This document shows, piece after piece, positions 25,970 through 34,538 of a DNA stretch of 64,000 bases (the stretch's first letter is position 1; every line of letters begins with the position of its first letter). A model generated the notes under the pieces. It was not told the origin of the DNA and did no database searches. It saw only the letters and a list, made by a program, of their open reading frames with translations. Location: positions 1 to 64,000 of the forward strand of contig NZ_JBHTHA010000051.1 in NCBI RefSeq assembly GCF_042676385.1, read 5' to 3'. The stretch is from Paenibacillus_E sp042676385. Lineage in GTDB: Bacteria > Bacillota > Bacilli > Paenibacillales > NBRC-103111. A program made the translations under genes and the position numbers.

Positions 25970-26007
25970 ATTAAGAGTCTTTCTACGGTTAAGCGTAGGG
26001 ACTCTTT
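25970..26007 (+). terminator. Terminator of the CotH-type gene
   Basis: AAGAGTC with TTCTACG pairs with CGTAG and GACTCTT across a short loop, then TTTTTC. Confidence 0.85.
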
Positions 26008-26131
26008 TTCATTTGAGCGGTGTGAGGGAATAAAAGGCAGAGGAGGGACGCACAATAATCTGTAACCTTGAGAAGTCTTGAGAAATTAGAGGAGCACAGC
26101 TCTGCGAAAACGTTAGAGGAGGTTATTGAAC

Positions 26132-26572
26132 ATGAGGTACTGGCTAATGATCGTACTAATAATAGCTGTGGTCGCTTCTGGTTGCGCCAAGAAGGGTGGG
26201 ACGAGTACGACAAGCCCTGCCGCCACTGCGACCGTACAGCCCTCACCAGGAGCTGCAGCCACGCCAGGAGGCACGCCGACAGGAGGCGCTACAGGTGGCG
26301 GAGGGGTGGCAACTGCCACGCCTAGCGGTGGTGGCAATCCCGCTAAGGAAGAACCGCTGCCAAGCATGACCAAAGAGCAAGTGGAGCAGATAAGCATGAC
26401 CAGCACTTATGCAGATATGGTGAAGCTGACTGGCTCCAAGGGTAAGCAAGTGAAAGAAGAAAACGGGAAGAAAACGTATGAATTTGCGATCTCCAACCAA
26501 CCTGGATATTACGTAGACATTGTATATTTTGACGATGGAAAGATATCAGAAAAAAGAGTGTTTCAGAAGTAA
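26132..26572 (+). CDS. Small lipoprotein with Thr/Pro/Gly-rich linker
   Basis: A 146-residue predicted lipoprotein. The signal MRYWLMIVLIIAVVASGC ends in a lipobox with Cys18. Residues 19-75 are a disordered Thr/Pro/Ala/Gly-rich linker; about 80-146 is a small folded domain (SMTKEQVEQISMTSTYADMV... then alternating beta-type sequence) reminiscent of SmpA/BLIP-type folds, but I cannot assign a family. AGAGGAGG fits the ATG at 26132 better than the in-frame TTG at 26126. It has its own terminator. Confidence 0.75.
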   Translation: MRYWLMIVLIIAVVASGCAKKGGTSTTSPAATATVQPSPGAAATPGGTPTGGATGGGGVATATPSGGGNPAKEEPLPSMTKEQVEQISMTSTYADMVKLTGSKGKQVKEENGKKTYEFAISNQPGYYVDIVYFDDGKISEKRVFQK

Positions 26573-26574
26573 AG

Positions 26575-26619
26575 AAAACGCCGCAGATCTGCGAGTATAA
26601 GCAGGTGCTGTGGCGTTTT
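26575..26619 (+). terminator. Terminator of the lipoprotein gene
   Basis: AAAACGCC and GGCGTTTT form the base of a stem with inner CAGA/CTG pairing; the right arm ends in TTTTGC. Confidence 0.65.
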
Positions 26620-26645
26620 GCATTAGAGGGCTGACGAAGAAATAA

Positions 26646-26667
26646 CCCCTGAACAGTTGTTCAGGGG
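26646..26667 (-). terminator. Terminator of the small membrane protein gene
   Basis: CCCCTGAACA and TGTTCAGGGG form a perfect 10-bp stem. On the minus strand it is followed by TTATTTCTTC. Confidence 0.8.
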
Positions 26668-26695
26668 CTAACTAGACACCAGTGAGGCTCGTCTA

Positions 26696-26962
26696 TTAAT
26701 ACTTGCTTTTCCTGCGATAGCCGGCGGAAAAACGGTCAATAACATACCCAACTAACGCCCACGTGGCAATGGTTAGAACGTAGATGACGAACATTTTAAG
26801 CATCGAGACTTCGTAGATGTTGGTAAAGATCGATGCGAACCATGCGGGTATACTTAATGCATAGAAGAGCATGTAAAAGGCATCATGATCATGATACAAA
26901 TAATGGATCAAGCACAATGCCGCACCAATGAAGGTAAACAGCCAAGTAAACGTCGTTCTCAT
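26696..26962 (-). CDS. Small three-helix membrane protein
   Basis: An 88-residue protein with three likely membrane helices (about 5-22, 28-48 and 56-76) and a basic C terminus ending RRKSKY, suggesting a cytoplasmic tail. A GGAG-type site precedes the ATG (minus strand GCAAGGAGAATAACGCC). I do not recognise a family. It has its own terminator and a YjzC-like gene just upstream. Confidence 0.65.
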   Translation of the reverse strand: MRTTFTWLFTFIGAALCLIHYLYHDHDAFYMLFYALSIPAWFASIFTNIYEVSMLKMFVIYVLTIATWALVGYVIDRFSAGYRRKSKY

Positions 26963-26987
26963 GGCGTTATTCTCCTTGCTTCGCAGA

Positions 26988-27176
26988 TTACTGCTTCATA
27001 TCCTTACGCTTCCATTTGCGATTATGGTTGCTGGTTTCCGGGAAGGCATCACCCTTCTTTAAAACGACTCTCTTGGGATTGCTGATACCCATGTGGAAGG
27101 CGTTCTCGCCAATCTCAATATACTCCCCGTCGTTCGGTGCATGATCTCCGGGATTGTAATGTGTCCACTCGCCCAT
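26988..27176 (-). CDS. YjzC family protein
   Basis: A 62-residue protein with the YjzC pattern: YNPGDHAPNDGEYIEIGE, a middle NPKRVVLKKGDAFPET and the ending SNHNRKWKRK. Function is unknown. A GTG three codons upstream overlaps AGAGGTG, so the ATG at 27176 is preferred. Confidence 0.8.
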   Translation of the reverse strand: MGEWTHYNPGDHAPNDGEYIEIGENAFHMGISNPKRVVLKKGDAFPETSNHNRKWKRKDMKQ

Positions 27177-27287
27177 TGTGATCACCTCTCTTCATGATTA
27201 TCGCTCGTCTTTAGAGTACCCAAGTGAAGGGGACACATGTACTTCTCATATTGCCAGCTTCATCCTTTTATATCCTTATCGCAGAGC

Positions 27288-27316
27288 TTGTAATATGGTG
27301 ACGAATTTGCTATAGT
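27288..27316 (+). promoter_or_regulatory. Sigma-A promoter upstream of rpsF
   Basis: TTGTAA, a 17-base spacer and TATAGT. It lies about 100 bases before the rpsF start and would drive rpsF-ssb-rpsR. Confidence 0.6.
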
Positions 27317-27414
27317 ATTTAGGTGCGAGTTTTGAATAAGAATCCTCGCTCCTTGCTCCTGCAGCTTTTACAAGCTTGAATAGGGGCCGCTTAGTCCAAA
27401 AGGAGGTGAAATAC

Positions 27415-27702
27415 ATGCGCAAATATGAACTGATGTACATCATTCGTACGGATATTGAACAAGAAGTTGTTCAATCTACTGTAGAAAAGTTCCAAGGCAT
27501 CATCACGAACGGTGGGGGAGAAATCTCCAAGCATGACCTGATGGGTAAACGCCGTCTTGCGTATGAGATCAATAAGTTCCGTGATGGTCACTATGTGTTG
27601 GTACACTTTAACGCAGAGCCAGCTGTCGTAACTGAACTTGATCGCGTAATGAAGATTTCGGACGAAGTTATTCGTCACTTAATCGTAAACGACGTAGCTT
27701 AG
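27415..27702 (+). CDS. rpsF: 30S ribosomal protein S6
   Basis: A 95-residue ribosomal protein starting MRKYELMYIIRTDIEQE, typical of S6. The frame opens at 27376, but AGGAGGTG is placed exactly for the ATG at 27415. It is first in rpsF-ssb-rpsR, in which S6 binds S18 in the small subunit platform. Confidence 0.97.
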   Translation: MRKYELMYIIRTDIEQEVVQSTVEKFQGIITNGGGEISKHDLMGKRRLAYEINKFRDGHYVLVHFNAEPAVVTELDRVMKISDEVIRHLIVNDVA

Positions 27703-27737
27703 TACATGCCAGTATTTTCGTCAGGGAGGGATTTACC

Positions 27738-28220
27738 ATGTTGAACCGTGTCATTCTTATCGGCAGGTTGACCAGAGATCCAGAGCTTCGCTATACTCCA
27801 GCCGGAGTAGCTGTAACCCAATTTACACTGGCTGTAGACCGTCCGTTTACGAACTCTCAGTCGAGAGAGCGTGAGGCCGACTTTATCAATATCGTGACGT
27901 GGAGGCAGCTTGCCGAGACGTGTGCGAACTATTTGCGTAAAGGTCGTCTAACTGCAGTGGAAGGCCGCATTCAGGTTCGGAACTACGACAACAATGAAGG
28001 TAAGAAAGTATATGTTACTGAAATCGTTGCCGATAATGTACGCTTCCTTGAATCCAATAATAGCGGCAATCGTGAAGAGGGTGCTGGATCATCAAACGCA
28101 AACGCTAGCTACGGCGGCGGAGGCGGGGGCAATCGGTACGGTGGATCACGCGAGCAGCAAGATCCTTTCGTCGATGACGGAAAACCGATCGACATTTCAG
28201 ATGATGACTTGCCATTCTAA
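27738..28220 (+). CDS. ssb: Single-stranded DNA-binding protein
   Basis: A 160-residue SSB with the OB fold at about 1-105 (MLNRVILIGRLTRDPELRYT), a Gly-rich linker and the acidic tip DISDDDLPF that recruits replication and repair partners. It lies between rpsF and rpsR as in most Firmicutes. GGGAGGG precedes the ATG. Confidence 0.98.
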   Translation: MLNRVILIGRLTRDPELRYTPAGVAVTQFTLAVDRPFTNSQSREREADFINIVTWRQLAETCANYLRKGRLTAVEGRIQVRNYDNNEGKKVYVTEIVADNVRFLESNNSGNREEGAGSSNANASYGGGGGGNRYGGSREQQDPFVDDGKPIDISDDDLPF

Positions 28221-28241
28221 AGTAGAAAGGACTGAAGACGA

Positions 28242-28526
28242 ATGAGTTTCAAAAGAAACGATGGTGGTGAAGACCGCGGCGACCGTAAATTTGCTCCTCG
28301 TGGCAAAGGCGGTAAAGGCAAACGTCGGAAGGTTTGTTACTTCACTGTAAACAAAATCAAGCACATTGATTATAAAGATATCGAGACACTCAAGAAGTTC
28401 ATCTCCGAGCGTGGAAAAATTCTTCCTCGCCGTGTAACTGGTACTTCCGCGAAGTATCAACGCGCTTTGACGATCGCGATCAAACGTGCTCGTACAATCG
28501 CTTTGCTTCCTTACACAACGGAATAA
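28242..28526 (+). CDS. rpsR: 30S ribosomal protein S18
   Basis: A 94-residue S18. The conserved part begins KRRKVCYFTVNKIKHIDYKD and includes RGKILPRRVTGTSAKYQR. The N-terminal 30 residues are a Gly/Lys/Arg/Asp-rich extension. It ends the operon before a strong terminator. Confidence 0.97.
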   Translation: MSFKRNDGGEDRGDRKFAPRGKGGKGKRRKVCYFTVNKIKHIDYKDIETLKKFISERGKILPRRVTGTSAKYQRALTIAIKRARTIALLPYTTE

Positions 28527-28539
28527 GAGTGGTATCATG

Positions 28540-28582
28540 AGAAGGGCGTATGGATAGTTATCCATGCGTTCTTCTTTTTTTG
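28540..28582 (+). terminator. Terminator of rpsF-ssb-rpsR
   Basis: A long imperfect stem, CGTATGGATA with TATCCATGCG flanked by AGAAG/CTTCT, followed by seven T. Confidence 0.92.
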
Positions 28583-28645
28583 TTGGAGCAACGGTAACAA
28601 ACGTATTATACTGAAAGTTAGAAGTCAGGCTAGGCTTGAAAAAAT

Positions 28646-28673
28646 AACAGTGCGGTTCCTCCGCGCTGTTTTT
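28646..28673 (+). terminator. Hairpin with T-run before the cupin gene
   Basis: AACAGTGCGG and CCGCGCTGTT pair around TTCCT, then TTT. It lies 12 bases before the cupin start, so it may be an attenuator rather than a second rpsR terminator. Confidence 0.65.
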
Positions 28674-28684
28674 CATAGGGAGCG

Positions 28685-29029
28685 ATGAGGATGAAAGTAG
28701 AGAAAGCCAATGTGGATCATTACATATGGGGAGCGGGTTGTGACGGATGGTTCCTCGAACAAGACGCAGAGCGTACGATTATCCAGGAACGGATGCCGGC
28801 AGGTACAAGCGAGACGAAGCATGTGCATCAGAAGGCAAAGCAGTTCTTTTTCATGCTCAGCGGGGAAGCGATTATGTGGATCGATGGGCAGGAGATTAGA
28901 CTTCAAAAGCATGAAGGTTGCACTATAAATCCCGGCACGCCCCATCAAATTCGAAACGATTCACATGTGGATAACGAGTTTTTGTTGATATCCACACCCT
29001 CAACCAGAGGAGATCGGACGGAGCTGTAG
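28685..29029 (+). CDS. Cupin domain protein
   Basis: A 114-residue single cupin barrel. Metal-ligand motifs are HVHQKAKQFFFMLSGEA (His, His and Glu-position variant) and NPGTPHQIRND. The sequence resembles mannose-6-phosphate-isomerase-like small cupins; substrate is unknown. Two in-frame ATGs, 28685 and 28691, are both possible starts. Its codon use resembles its neighbours. Confidence 0.8.
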   Translation: MRMKVEKANVDHYIWGAGCDGWFLEQDAERTIIQERMPAGTSETKHVHQKAKQFFFMLSGEAIMWIDGQEIRLQKHEGCTINPGTPHQIRNDSHVDNEFLLISTPSTRGDRTEL

Positions 29030-29103
29030 AGGCTTTCTTTTCTTACCCGCTTTTGTGGTATAATTGAATGCATAGCCTTTTTTGGGGTTGGGGGAGATGA
29101 CAG

Positions 29104-29415
29104 TTGCCAAATAGGGAAAAGGAAGTTGACCTTGCGCGGCGGGCCAAAGTGATTGAATGGCTGAAGACGGAAGTCGTGGACCACGTTGCTCATTTACTGA
29201 AAGGGATCTGGGAAGGAAGCCAAGTGAAAATTGTGGATGGATTAGCTAGCCTAATCTCCTGTGGATATATACTGGGCAGAAGGTTGGGGATATCGTACCA
29301 CAGTTTGGATGAAGCCATTGTGGATAAAATGAAGAAGCACCGCCAAGACGGCCATCAACTGGAAGATTGGTATGGCGACATCTCATCCTTGGAAGAACAT
29401 TTACGTAAGAGGTGA
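29104..29415 (+). CDS. MazG-like family protein
   Basis: A 103-residue helical protein starting MPNREKEVDLARRAKVIEWL with a MazG-like region (SYHSLDEAIVDKMKKHRQDGHQ). Related proteins are nucleotide pyrophosphohydrolase-like but the small family has no proven activity. The TTG start follows GGGGGAGATGA. TATAAT at 29059 could be its promoter -10. It precedes the YybS-like gene by 6 bases. Confidence 0.7.
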   Translation: MPNREKEVDLARRAKVIEWLKTEVVDHVAHLLKGIWEGSQVKIVDGLASLISCGYILGRRLGISYHSLDEAIVDKMKKHRQDGHQLEDWYGDISSLEEHLRKR

Positions 29416-29421
29416 TCCCGG

Positions 29422-30336
29422 TTGGGGAATCGAAGTTGGCAAGGCATCTTATGGAGTGTAGTAATGATCGTTTTACTGCTGTCCTTAATGACTCCTTTTA
29501 TTATTTTTACGGTTAGTTTTCTCATGATTCCCGTACTCCTATTGTACGTGAAATCCAGCACGAAACGATTTGCGCTCTTGTATGTGCTAAGCTTGCTGAT
29601 TGTCTATTTGCTCACCGGTTTGCATGGCATGTTCCTCTTATCGGTATCTTTATTTTTCCTGCCTCCTGTCTTGGTGATGGGGAATTTATATAAACGCAAA
29701 GCGGCTGCCCGTACGGTACTTACAGCAGGAACTGTAACTTTATTGGCGGAATCGTTATTAAGCCTCGTTATCGGCTATACGCTTGGTTTCGATCCGATTG
29801 CTAAATTCAAGCTGTTTATGACCGATTACGTGACAACGATGCCAACCGCTTTAAGAGAATTACTGCCCAAGGATCAGGATTGGTACGTAAATCTAATGGT
29901 GCAAGTCATACCGCTCTACTTGATCTTCTTCGCATTGTTTTATGCGTTTGTATCCCACGGCATTAGCCGCTGGTTGCTGAACAAAACGGGAGAAGGAATC
30001 CCAGGGCTTCGTCCGATGAGGGAAAGAATGCTTCCTCGATCGTTTGTCTGGATCTATTTGCTTGCTTTCATTATCGATTTGTTTGTAGACCCGGCGTCCA
30101 ATTCATTAATTGCAACGCTGCTGATGAATTTATTGCCATTGTTGGTGCTGGCCTTCGCGATACAAGCGATATGCTTTTTATTTTTCGTTGTCCACGCCAA
30201 CAAGTGGAAACCGATTCTGCCGATTATTGCGATTGTGTTAGTTTGCTTTATGCCTCCATTTTTGTTCGTATACAGCTTATTAGGGGTATTTGATGTTGCG
30301 TTTCCAATCCGAGAACGGTTTAAGAAAAATTTATAG
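29422..30336 (+). CDS. yybS: YybS family (DUF2232) membrane protein
   Basis: A 304-residue polytopic protein with about eight hydrophobic segments, matching YybS/DUF2232. Function is unknown. The TTG start has AAGAGGTGA upstream. The order yybS-gdpP-rplI-dnaB is the conserved Bacillus order and suggests co-transcription with gdpP, 18 bases downstream. Confidence 0.88.
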   Translation: MGNRSWQGILWSVVMIVLLLSLMTPFIIFTVSFLMIPVLLLYVKSSTKRFALLYVLSLLIVYLLTGLHGMFLLSVSLFFLPPVLVMGNLYKRKAAARTVLTAGTVTLLAESLLSLVIGYTLGFDPIAKFKLFMTDYVTTMPTALRELLPKDQDWYVNLMVQVIPLYLIFFALFYAFVSHGISRWLLNKTGEGIPGLRPMRERMLPRSFVWIYLLAFIIDLFVDPASNSLIATLLMNLLPLLVLAFAIQAICFLFFVVHANKWKPILPIIAIVLVCFMPPFLFVYSLLGVFDVAFPIRERFKKNL

Positions 30337-30354
30337 GATTAGGAGCTAGTACGA

Positions 30355-32316
30355 ATGCCGAAGTTCCTTTTAAAGCGGTGGCATGGCCAACACATCGTAT
30401 GGATTTTCGCTCTGTTGCTTCTGTTGACAGCAATTATTTTTATGTATCAGTGGATACTGGGTCTAGTGGCATTAGTGATTTGCGGTGTGCTGGCCTATTT
30501 TACACTGCAAGCGGAGACCGCATTTCGCAGAGAGCTGAATGCATATGTCGGAACAATTACACACCGTGTGAAAAAAGCGGGCAATGAAGTGATGAGCGGC
30601 CTCCCGATCGGAATCATTTTATATAATGAAGAGAAGCGTATCGAATGGCACAACCCGTTTGTGGCAAAAATGCTCGATCAGGAGTCGGTCATCGGAGAGT
30701 CGATTTATGAATTTTTCCCTGACCTCAAAGGTAAAAAGGATAAGAATGAGAAGGTCGAGCTGTCCATTGGAAAGCTAATCTATCAGGTATGGATACGCCC
30801 TGAGGAGCGACTGCTCTATCTCCGCGAAATCACCGAACAAGCAATATTGGCGAAAAAATACGAGGATGAGAAAACGGCGATCGGCATCGTGATGATGGAT
30901 AACCTCGATGAAGCCACTCAAGGGATGGATGATCAGACTCGTAGCATCATGCTGGCCAAAGTGACAGGAGAGATCACAGAGTGGGCGCAAAAACATCGCC
31001 TTTACCTGCGTAGGACATCGTCGGACCGGTTCCTCATCTTGATGGACCAAAAAGGACTGCGCGAGCTGGAACAGACCCGGTTTGAGATTTTGGACGACGT
31101 CCGCGATCTCACAATTGAGAACAAGCTGCCGATGACGCTGAGTATCGGGATTGCCTCGGGTGCTGAAGAGCTGACGGAGCTTGGCCAAATGGCGCAAATG
31201 GGGCTGGATATGTCGCTTGGACGCGGCGGCGACCAGGTTACGGTGAAAGTCGGGCAACGGCTATCTTTCTATGGCGGTCGTACGAATGCTGTAGAGAAAC
31301 GGACACGTGTGAGGGCGAGAGTGATCTCCCATGCACTGCGCGATCTAATGAAGGATAGTGACAAAGTCGTCATCATGGGGCATCGTTTTCCGGACATGGA
31401 CTCGGTTGGAGCGGCGATCGGTGTTTTGAAAGCGGTCCAGGTGATTGGTAAAGAGGGCTACATCGTGCTGGAAGGCATTAACCCATCCATTCAAAAGTTG
31501 ATGGAGACGATTTCAGCCGACGAACGCCTTTACCGGTGGTTCATTACACCGGAGCAAGCCATGCAAATCACGACTCAGCGTACGCTGGCAGTCGTTGTGG
31601 ATACGCACAAGGCATCGATGGTGGCGGAGCCGAAATTGCTGCAGTTGACCCACCGGGTTGTGGTCGTCGACCATCATCGCCGCAGCGAGGAGTTTATACA
31701 CGATGCTACACTCGTTTACATGGAGCCTTACGCTTCTTCCACATGCGAGCTGGTAACTGAACTGCTTCAGTACATTAATGACAAGCTCACGATGGAAGTT
31801 TTGGAGGCTACGGTTTTGCTCGCGGGGATCGTTGTTGATACGAAGAGCTTCAGTCTGCGGACAGGAGCCAGAACGTTCGAGGCAGCTTCGTATTTGCGCA
31901 GGAATGGTGCAGATTCCAGCTTAATTCAGCGTTTGCTGAAGGAAGATCTCGATGCTTATATCGAGAAAGCAGAGATTATCAAGCATACAGAAACGCTATA
32001 TGAGCATATCGCATTGGCAGTTGCTGAGCCGAATCGCAAATATTCTCAGTTGATGATTGCGCAAGTAGCTGATACATTGTTGAATATGACGAATATTATG
32101 GCTTCCTTTGTCATCGGTGAGCGGGCGGATGGACTCATTGGCATCAGCGCTAGGTCGCTGGGGCAAATGAACGTCCAACTCGTGATGGAGCGACTGGGTG
32201 GCGGTGGCCATCTGACCAATGCCGCCACTCAGATCGAGGGCACCTTAGAGGAAGCAACGAGACGGCTAAAGCAAGTGCTTGCGGAGATGCAAGAAGAGGA
32301 GGGACTTTTCGAATGA
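30355..32316 (+). CDS. gdpP: Cyclic-di-AMP phosphodiesterase GdpP
   Basis: A 653-residue membrane enzyme that degrades c-di-AMP. Two membrane helices (about 10-50) precede a PAS-like domain, a degenerate GGDEF domain (about 175-300; LGRGGDQVTVK near its end) and the DHH/DHHA1 catalytic part. Motifs are GHRFPDMDSVGAA, VVDTHK, VVDHHRR and GGGGHLTNAA. It overlaps rplI by 4 bases. Loss of the enzyme raises c-di-AMP and beta-lactam tolerance in relatives. Confidence 0.96.
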   Translation: MPKFLLKRWHGQHIVWIFALLLLLTAIIFMYQWILGLVALVICGVLAYFTLQAETAFRRELNAYVGTITHRVKKAGNEVMSGLPIGIILYNEEKRIEWHNPFVAKMLDQESVIGESIYEFFPDLKGKKDKNEKVELSIGKLIYQVWIRPEERLLYLREITEQAILAKKYEDEKTAIGIVMMDNLDEATQGMDDQTRSIMLAKVTGEITEWAQKHRLYLRRTSSDRFLILMDQKGLRELEQTRFEILDDVRDLTIENKLPMTLSIGIASGAEELTELGQMAQMGLDMSLGRGGDQVTVKVGQRLSFYGGRTNAVEKRTRVRARVISHALRDLMKDSDKVVIMGHRFPDMDSVGAAIGVLKAVQVIGKEGYIVLEGINPSIQKLMETISADERLYRWFITPEQAMQITTQRTLAVVVDTHKASMVAEPKLLQLTHRVVVVDHHRRSEEFIHDATLVYMEPYASSTCELVTELLQYINDKLTMEVLEATVLLAGIVVDTKSFSLRTGARTFEAASYLRRNGADSSLIQRLLKEDLDAYIEKAEIIKHTETLYEHIALAVAEPNRKYSQLMIAQVADTLLNMTNIMASFVIGERADGLIGISARSLGQMNVQLVMERLGGGGHLTNAATQIEGTLEEATRRLKQVLAEMQEEEGLFE

Positions 32317-32759
32317 AAGTCGTATTGTTGAAAGACGTTAAAGGCCAGGGGAAAAAAGGCGAAATTAAAGAGGTATCCGAAGGATACGCACAAAATTTTC
32401 TATTTGCACAAGGGTTAGCAGCACCTGCAACGCAAGGAACGGTGAAGACGCTGGATAACCAGAAAAAAGCGGAGCAGCGCCGCAAGGATCAGGAAAAAGC
32501 GGACGCACAGGAGCTCGGCGCAAAGCTGAACGAACTAACGGTAACGATTAAGGCTAAAGCCGGTGAGGGCGGACGTTTGTTCGGAGCGATTACAAGCAAG
32601 CAGATTGCGGAAGTGCTGGAGAAGCAGAAGATTGTTATCGACAAACGTAAAATCGTGCTAGAAGATCCAATTCGGACGCTAGGCGTTACGAAAGTTCCAG
32701 TGAAGCTGCACAGTGAAGTGACAGCGAGCCTTAGCGTGCAAGTGACGGAAGAGAAGTAA
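32313..32759 (+). CDS. rplI: 50S ribosomal protein L9
   Basis: A 148-residue L9 with the N-terminal RNA-binding domain MKVVLLKDVKGQGKKGEIKE, a long connecting helix and the C-terminal domain GGRLFGAITSKQIAE. It overlaps gdpP by 4 bases, so translation is coupled. Confidence 0.97.
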   Translation: MKVVLLKDVKGQGKKGEIKEVSEGYAQNFLFAQGLAAPATQGTVKTLDNQKKAEQRRKDQEKADAQELGAKLNELTVTIKAKAGEGGRLFGAITSKQIAEVLEKQKIVIDKRKIVLEDPIRTLGVTKVPVKLHSEVTASLSVQVTEEK

Positions 32760-32787
32760 TACATTAAATAAAATTGAAATGAGTATT

Positions 32788-32818
32788 AAAAAGTCCGCTT
32801 TCACAAAGTGGTCTTTTT
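32788..32818 (+). terminator. Weak hairpin between rplI and dnaB
   Basis: AAAAAG with CTTT and AAAG with CTTTTT pair around CAC with two mismatches, followed by TTTTTAAAT. Confidence 0.5.
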
Positions 32819-32850
32819 AAATAACCTCTAAGAAAGGCGGGTACCTTGAA

Positions 32851-34215
32851 ATGAGCGGGGATAACATGTTTGTGGATCGCGTACCCCCACAGAATATAGA
32901 AGCCGAGCAAGCTGTGCTCGGCGCTATTTTGCTTCAAGGCGAGGCGTTGATTACCGCCATGGAGCGGGTAACGAGCGATGATTTCTACCGCGGTGCGCAT
33001 CAGCGCATCTTCGAGGCGATCGTCGAGCTGGCCGAAGAGCAGGAGCCTGTCGATCTGATTACGCTGACGGCGCGTCTATCGGACAAGCAGCAGCTGGAGG
33101 AAATCGGCGGCGTAACGTACCTCTCGCAGCTTGCTAATGCCGTTCCGACGGCGGCAAACGTCGACTATTACGCGGCGATCGTCGAGGAGAAGTCGATGCT
33201 GCGCCGACTCATTCGCACGGCCACCCAGATCGTTTCGGATGGCTACGCCAATTCCGAAGATGTGGGAGCCATGCTCAGCGAGGCGGAGGCGCGCATCCTC
33301 GAGATCTCGCAGCGCCGTACCTCGAGCGGCTTCGTCTCCATTCGCGATGTGCTCATGGAGGTATTCGAGCGAGTCGAGCATCTCTACTCGCATAAAGGCG
33401 GGTCCACGGGAATCCCTTCGGGCTTCGTGGACCTCGACAAGATGACGTCCGGCTTTCAGCGCTCGGACCTTATTATCCTGGCCGCTCGGCCTTCGGTCGG
33501 TAAGACCGCCTTCGCGCTGAACGTGGCGCAGAATGTCGGCGTCCGGGCGAAGGAAACCGTCGCCATCTTCTCGCTCGAGATGGGCGCGGCCCAGCTCGTC
33601 ACGCGTATGATTTGCGCCGAAGCCAATGTCGACGCGAACCGCATGCGGACGGGCTTCCTTGAAGGCGACGACTGGGAGAAGCTGACGATGGCGATCGGCG
33701 CGTTGTCAGAGGCGAACATCTTCATCGATGATACGCCATCGATTACGGTTGCCGACATCCGCGCGAAGTGCCGTCGTCTGCAGCAGGAGAAGGGGCTCGG
33801 CATGATCCTCATCGACTACTTGCAACTGATTGCCGGACGCGGCAAAGGCGATAACCGGCAGCAGGAGGTCTCTGAGATCTCCCGTACGCTGAAGCAGATC
33901 GCGCGTGAGCTGAATGTACCGGTTATCGCGCTCTCGCAGCTTAGCCGGGGCGTGGAGCAGCGTCAGGATAAGCGTCCGATGATGTCCGACCTTCGGGAAT
34001 CCGGTTCGATCGAGCAAGATGCCGACATCGTAGCGTTCCTCTACAGGGACGATTACTACGATAAGGAATCGGAGAAGAAGAACATTATTGAGATCATCAT
34101 CGCTAAACAGCGTAACGGTCCGGTAGGGACTGTGGAGCTGGCATTCTTAAAACAATTCAATAAATTCGTGAATATGGATCGAAGTCATCAGGAAGTGGCA
34201 GCCGGGCAGTACTAA
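32851..34215 (+). CDS. dnaB: Replicative DNA helicase DnaB (DnaC in Bacillus)
   Basis: A 454-residue hexameric RecA-fold helicase. The N-terminal domain starts VPPQNIEAEQAVLGAILLQG; Walker A is ARPSVGKTAFALN near residue 215 and the ATPase core shows LIDYLQLI and SQLSRGVEQR. There is no intein. The gene is visibly richer in G+C at third codon positions than its neighbours. A terminator begins within its last codons. Confidence 0.97.
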   Translation: MSGDNMFVDRVPPQNIEAEQAVLGAILLQGEALITAMERVTSDDFYRGAHQRIFEAIVELAEEQEPVDLITLTARLSDKQQLEEIGGVTYLSQLANAVPTAANVDYYAAIVEEKSMLRRLIRTATQIVSDGYANSEDVGAMLSEAEARILEISQRRTSSGFVSIRDVLMEVFERVEHLYSHKGGSTGIPSGFVDLDKMTSGFQRSDLIILAARPSVGKTAFALNVAQNVGVRAKETVAIFSLEMGAAQLVTRMICAEANVDANRMRTGFLEGDDWEKLTMAIGALSEANIFIDDTPSITVADIRAKCRRLQQEKGLGMILIDYLQLIAGRGKGDNRQQEVSEISRTLKQIARELNVPVIALSQLSRGVEQRQDKRPMMSDLRESGSIEQDADIVAFLYRDDYYDKESEKKNIIEIIIAKQRNGPVGTVELAFLKQFNKFVNMDRSHQEVAAGQY

Positions 34216-34231
34216 CGGCTGCCATTTTTAT
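34196..34231 (+). terminator. Terminator overlapping the dnaB stop
   Basis: TGGCAGCC (34196-34203) and GGCTGCCA (34217-34224) pair around a loop containing the stop codon, then TTTTTA. Confidence 0.85.
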
Positions 34232-34243
34232 ATGCCATTGGAA

Positions 34244-34281
34244 TTAGTCCAACAGAATCAATGAGAATCATGTTGGACTAA
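34244..34281. repeat. Eleven-base inverted repeat downstream of dnaB
   Basis: TTAGTCCAACA (34244-34254) and TGTTGGACTAA (34271-34281) are perfect inverted copies around a 16-base AT-rich loop. No T tract follows, so it is not an obvious terminator. The rest of 34282-34490 shows no gene, apart from a PurBox-like CCGAACATT at 34438-34446. Confidence 0.6.
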
Positions 34282-34492
34282 AGGTCTGATTGGAAATTCT
34301 CCAATAAAAACCATTAAAAAGTTATGAGAATTTATTTTGGAGGCAAAACTATTGGATGGAATCCAGTAGCAAGCACGATTCCAGGCAATGTCGTATTTAG
34401 CTGCTGGATAAAATTCAAGCCAAAGATTGAGGCGTTCCGAACATTTTAACTTATGGGGCAGTGAACCCTCTGCCAATTTATTATTATGAGCA

Positions 34493-34536
34493 AATTCCGA
34501 ACAATTATACAAGCACCTCTTTAATCGTTCGTTTTT
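34493..34536. promoter_or_regulatory. Candidate PurR operator (two PurBoxes) upstream of purA
   Basis: AATTCCGAACAAT at 34493-34505 matches the PurBox consensus AWWWCCGAACWWT fully. An inverted copy at 34524-34536 reads AAAAACGAACGAT (11 of 13). They lie 18 bases apart, just before the promoter at 34539. PurR of B. subtilis represses purA through such paired boxes. Confidence 0.75.
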
Positions 34537-34538
34537 CA

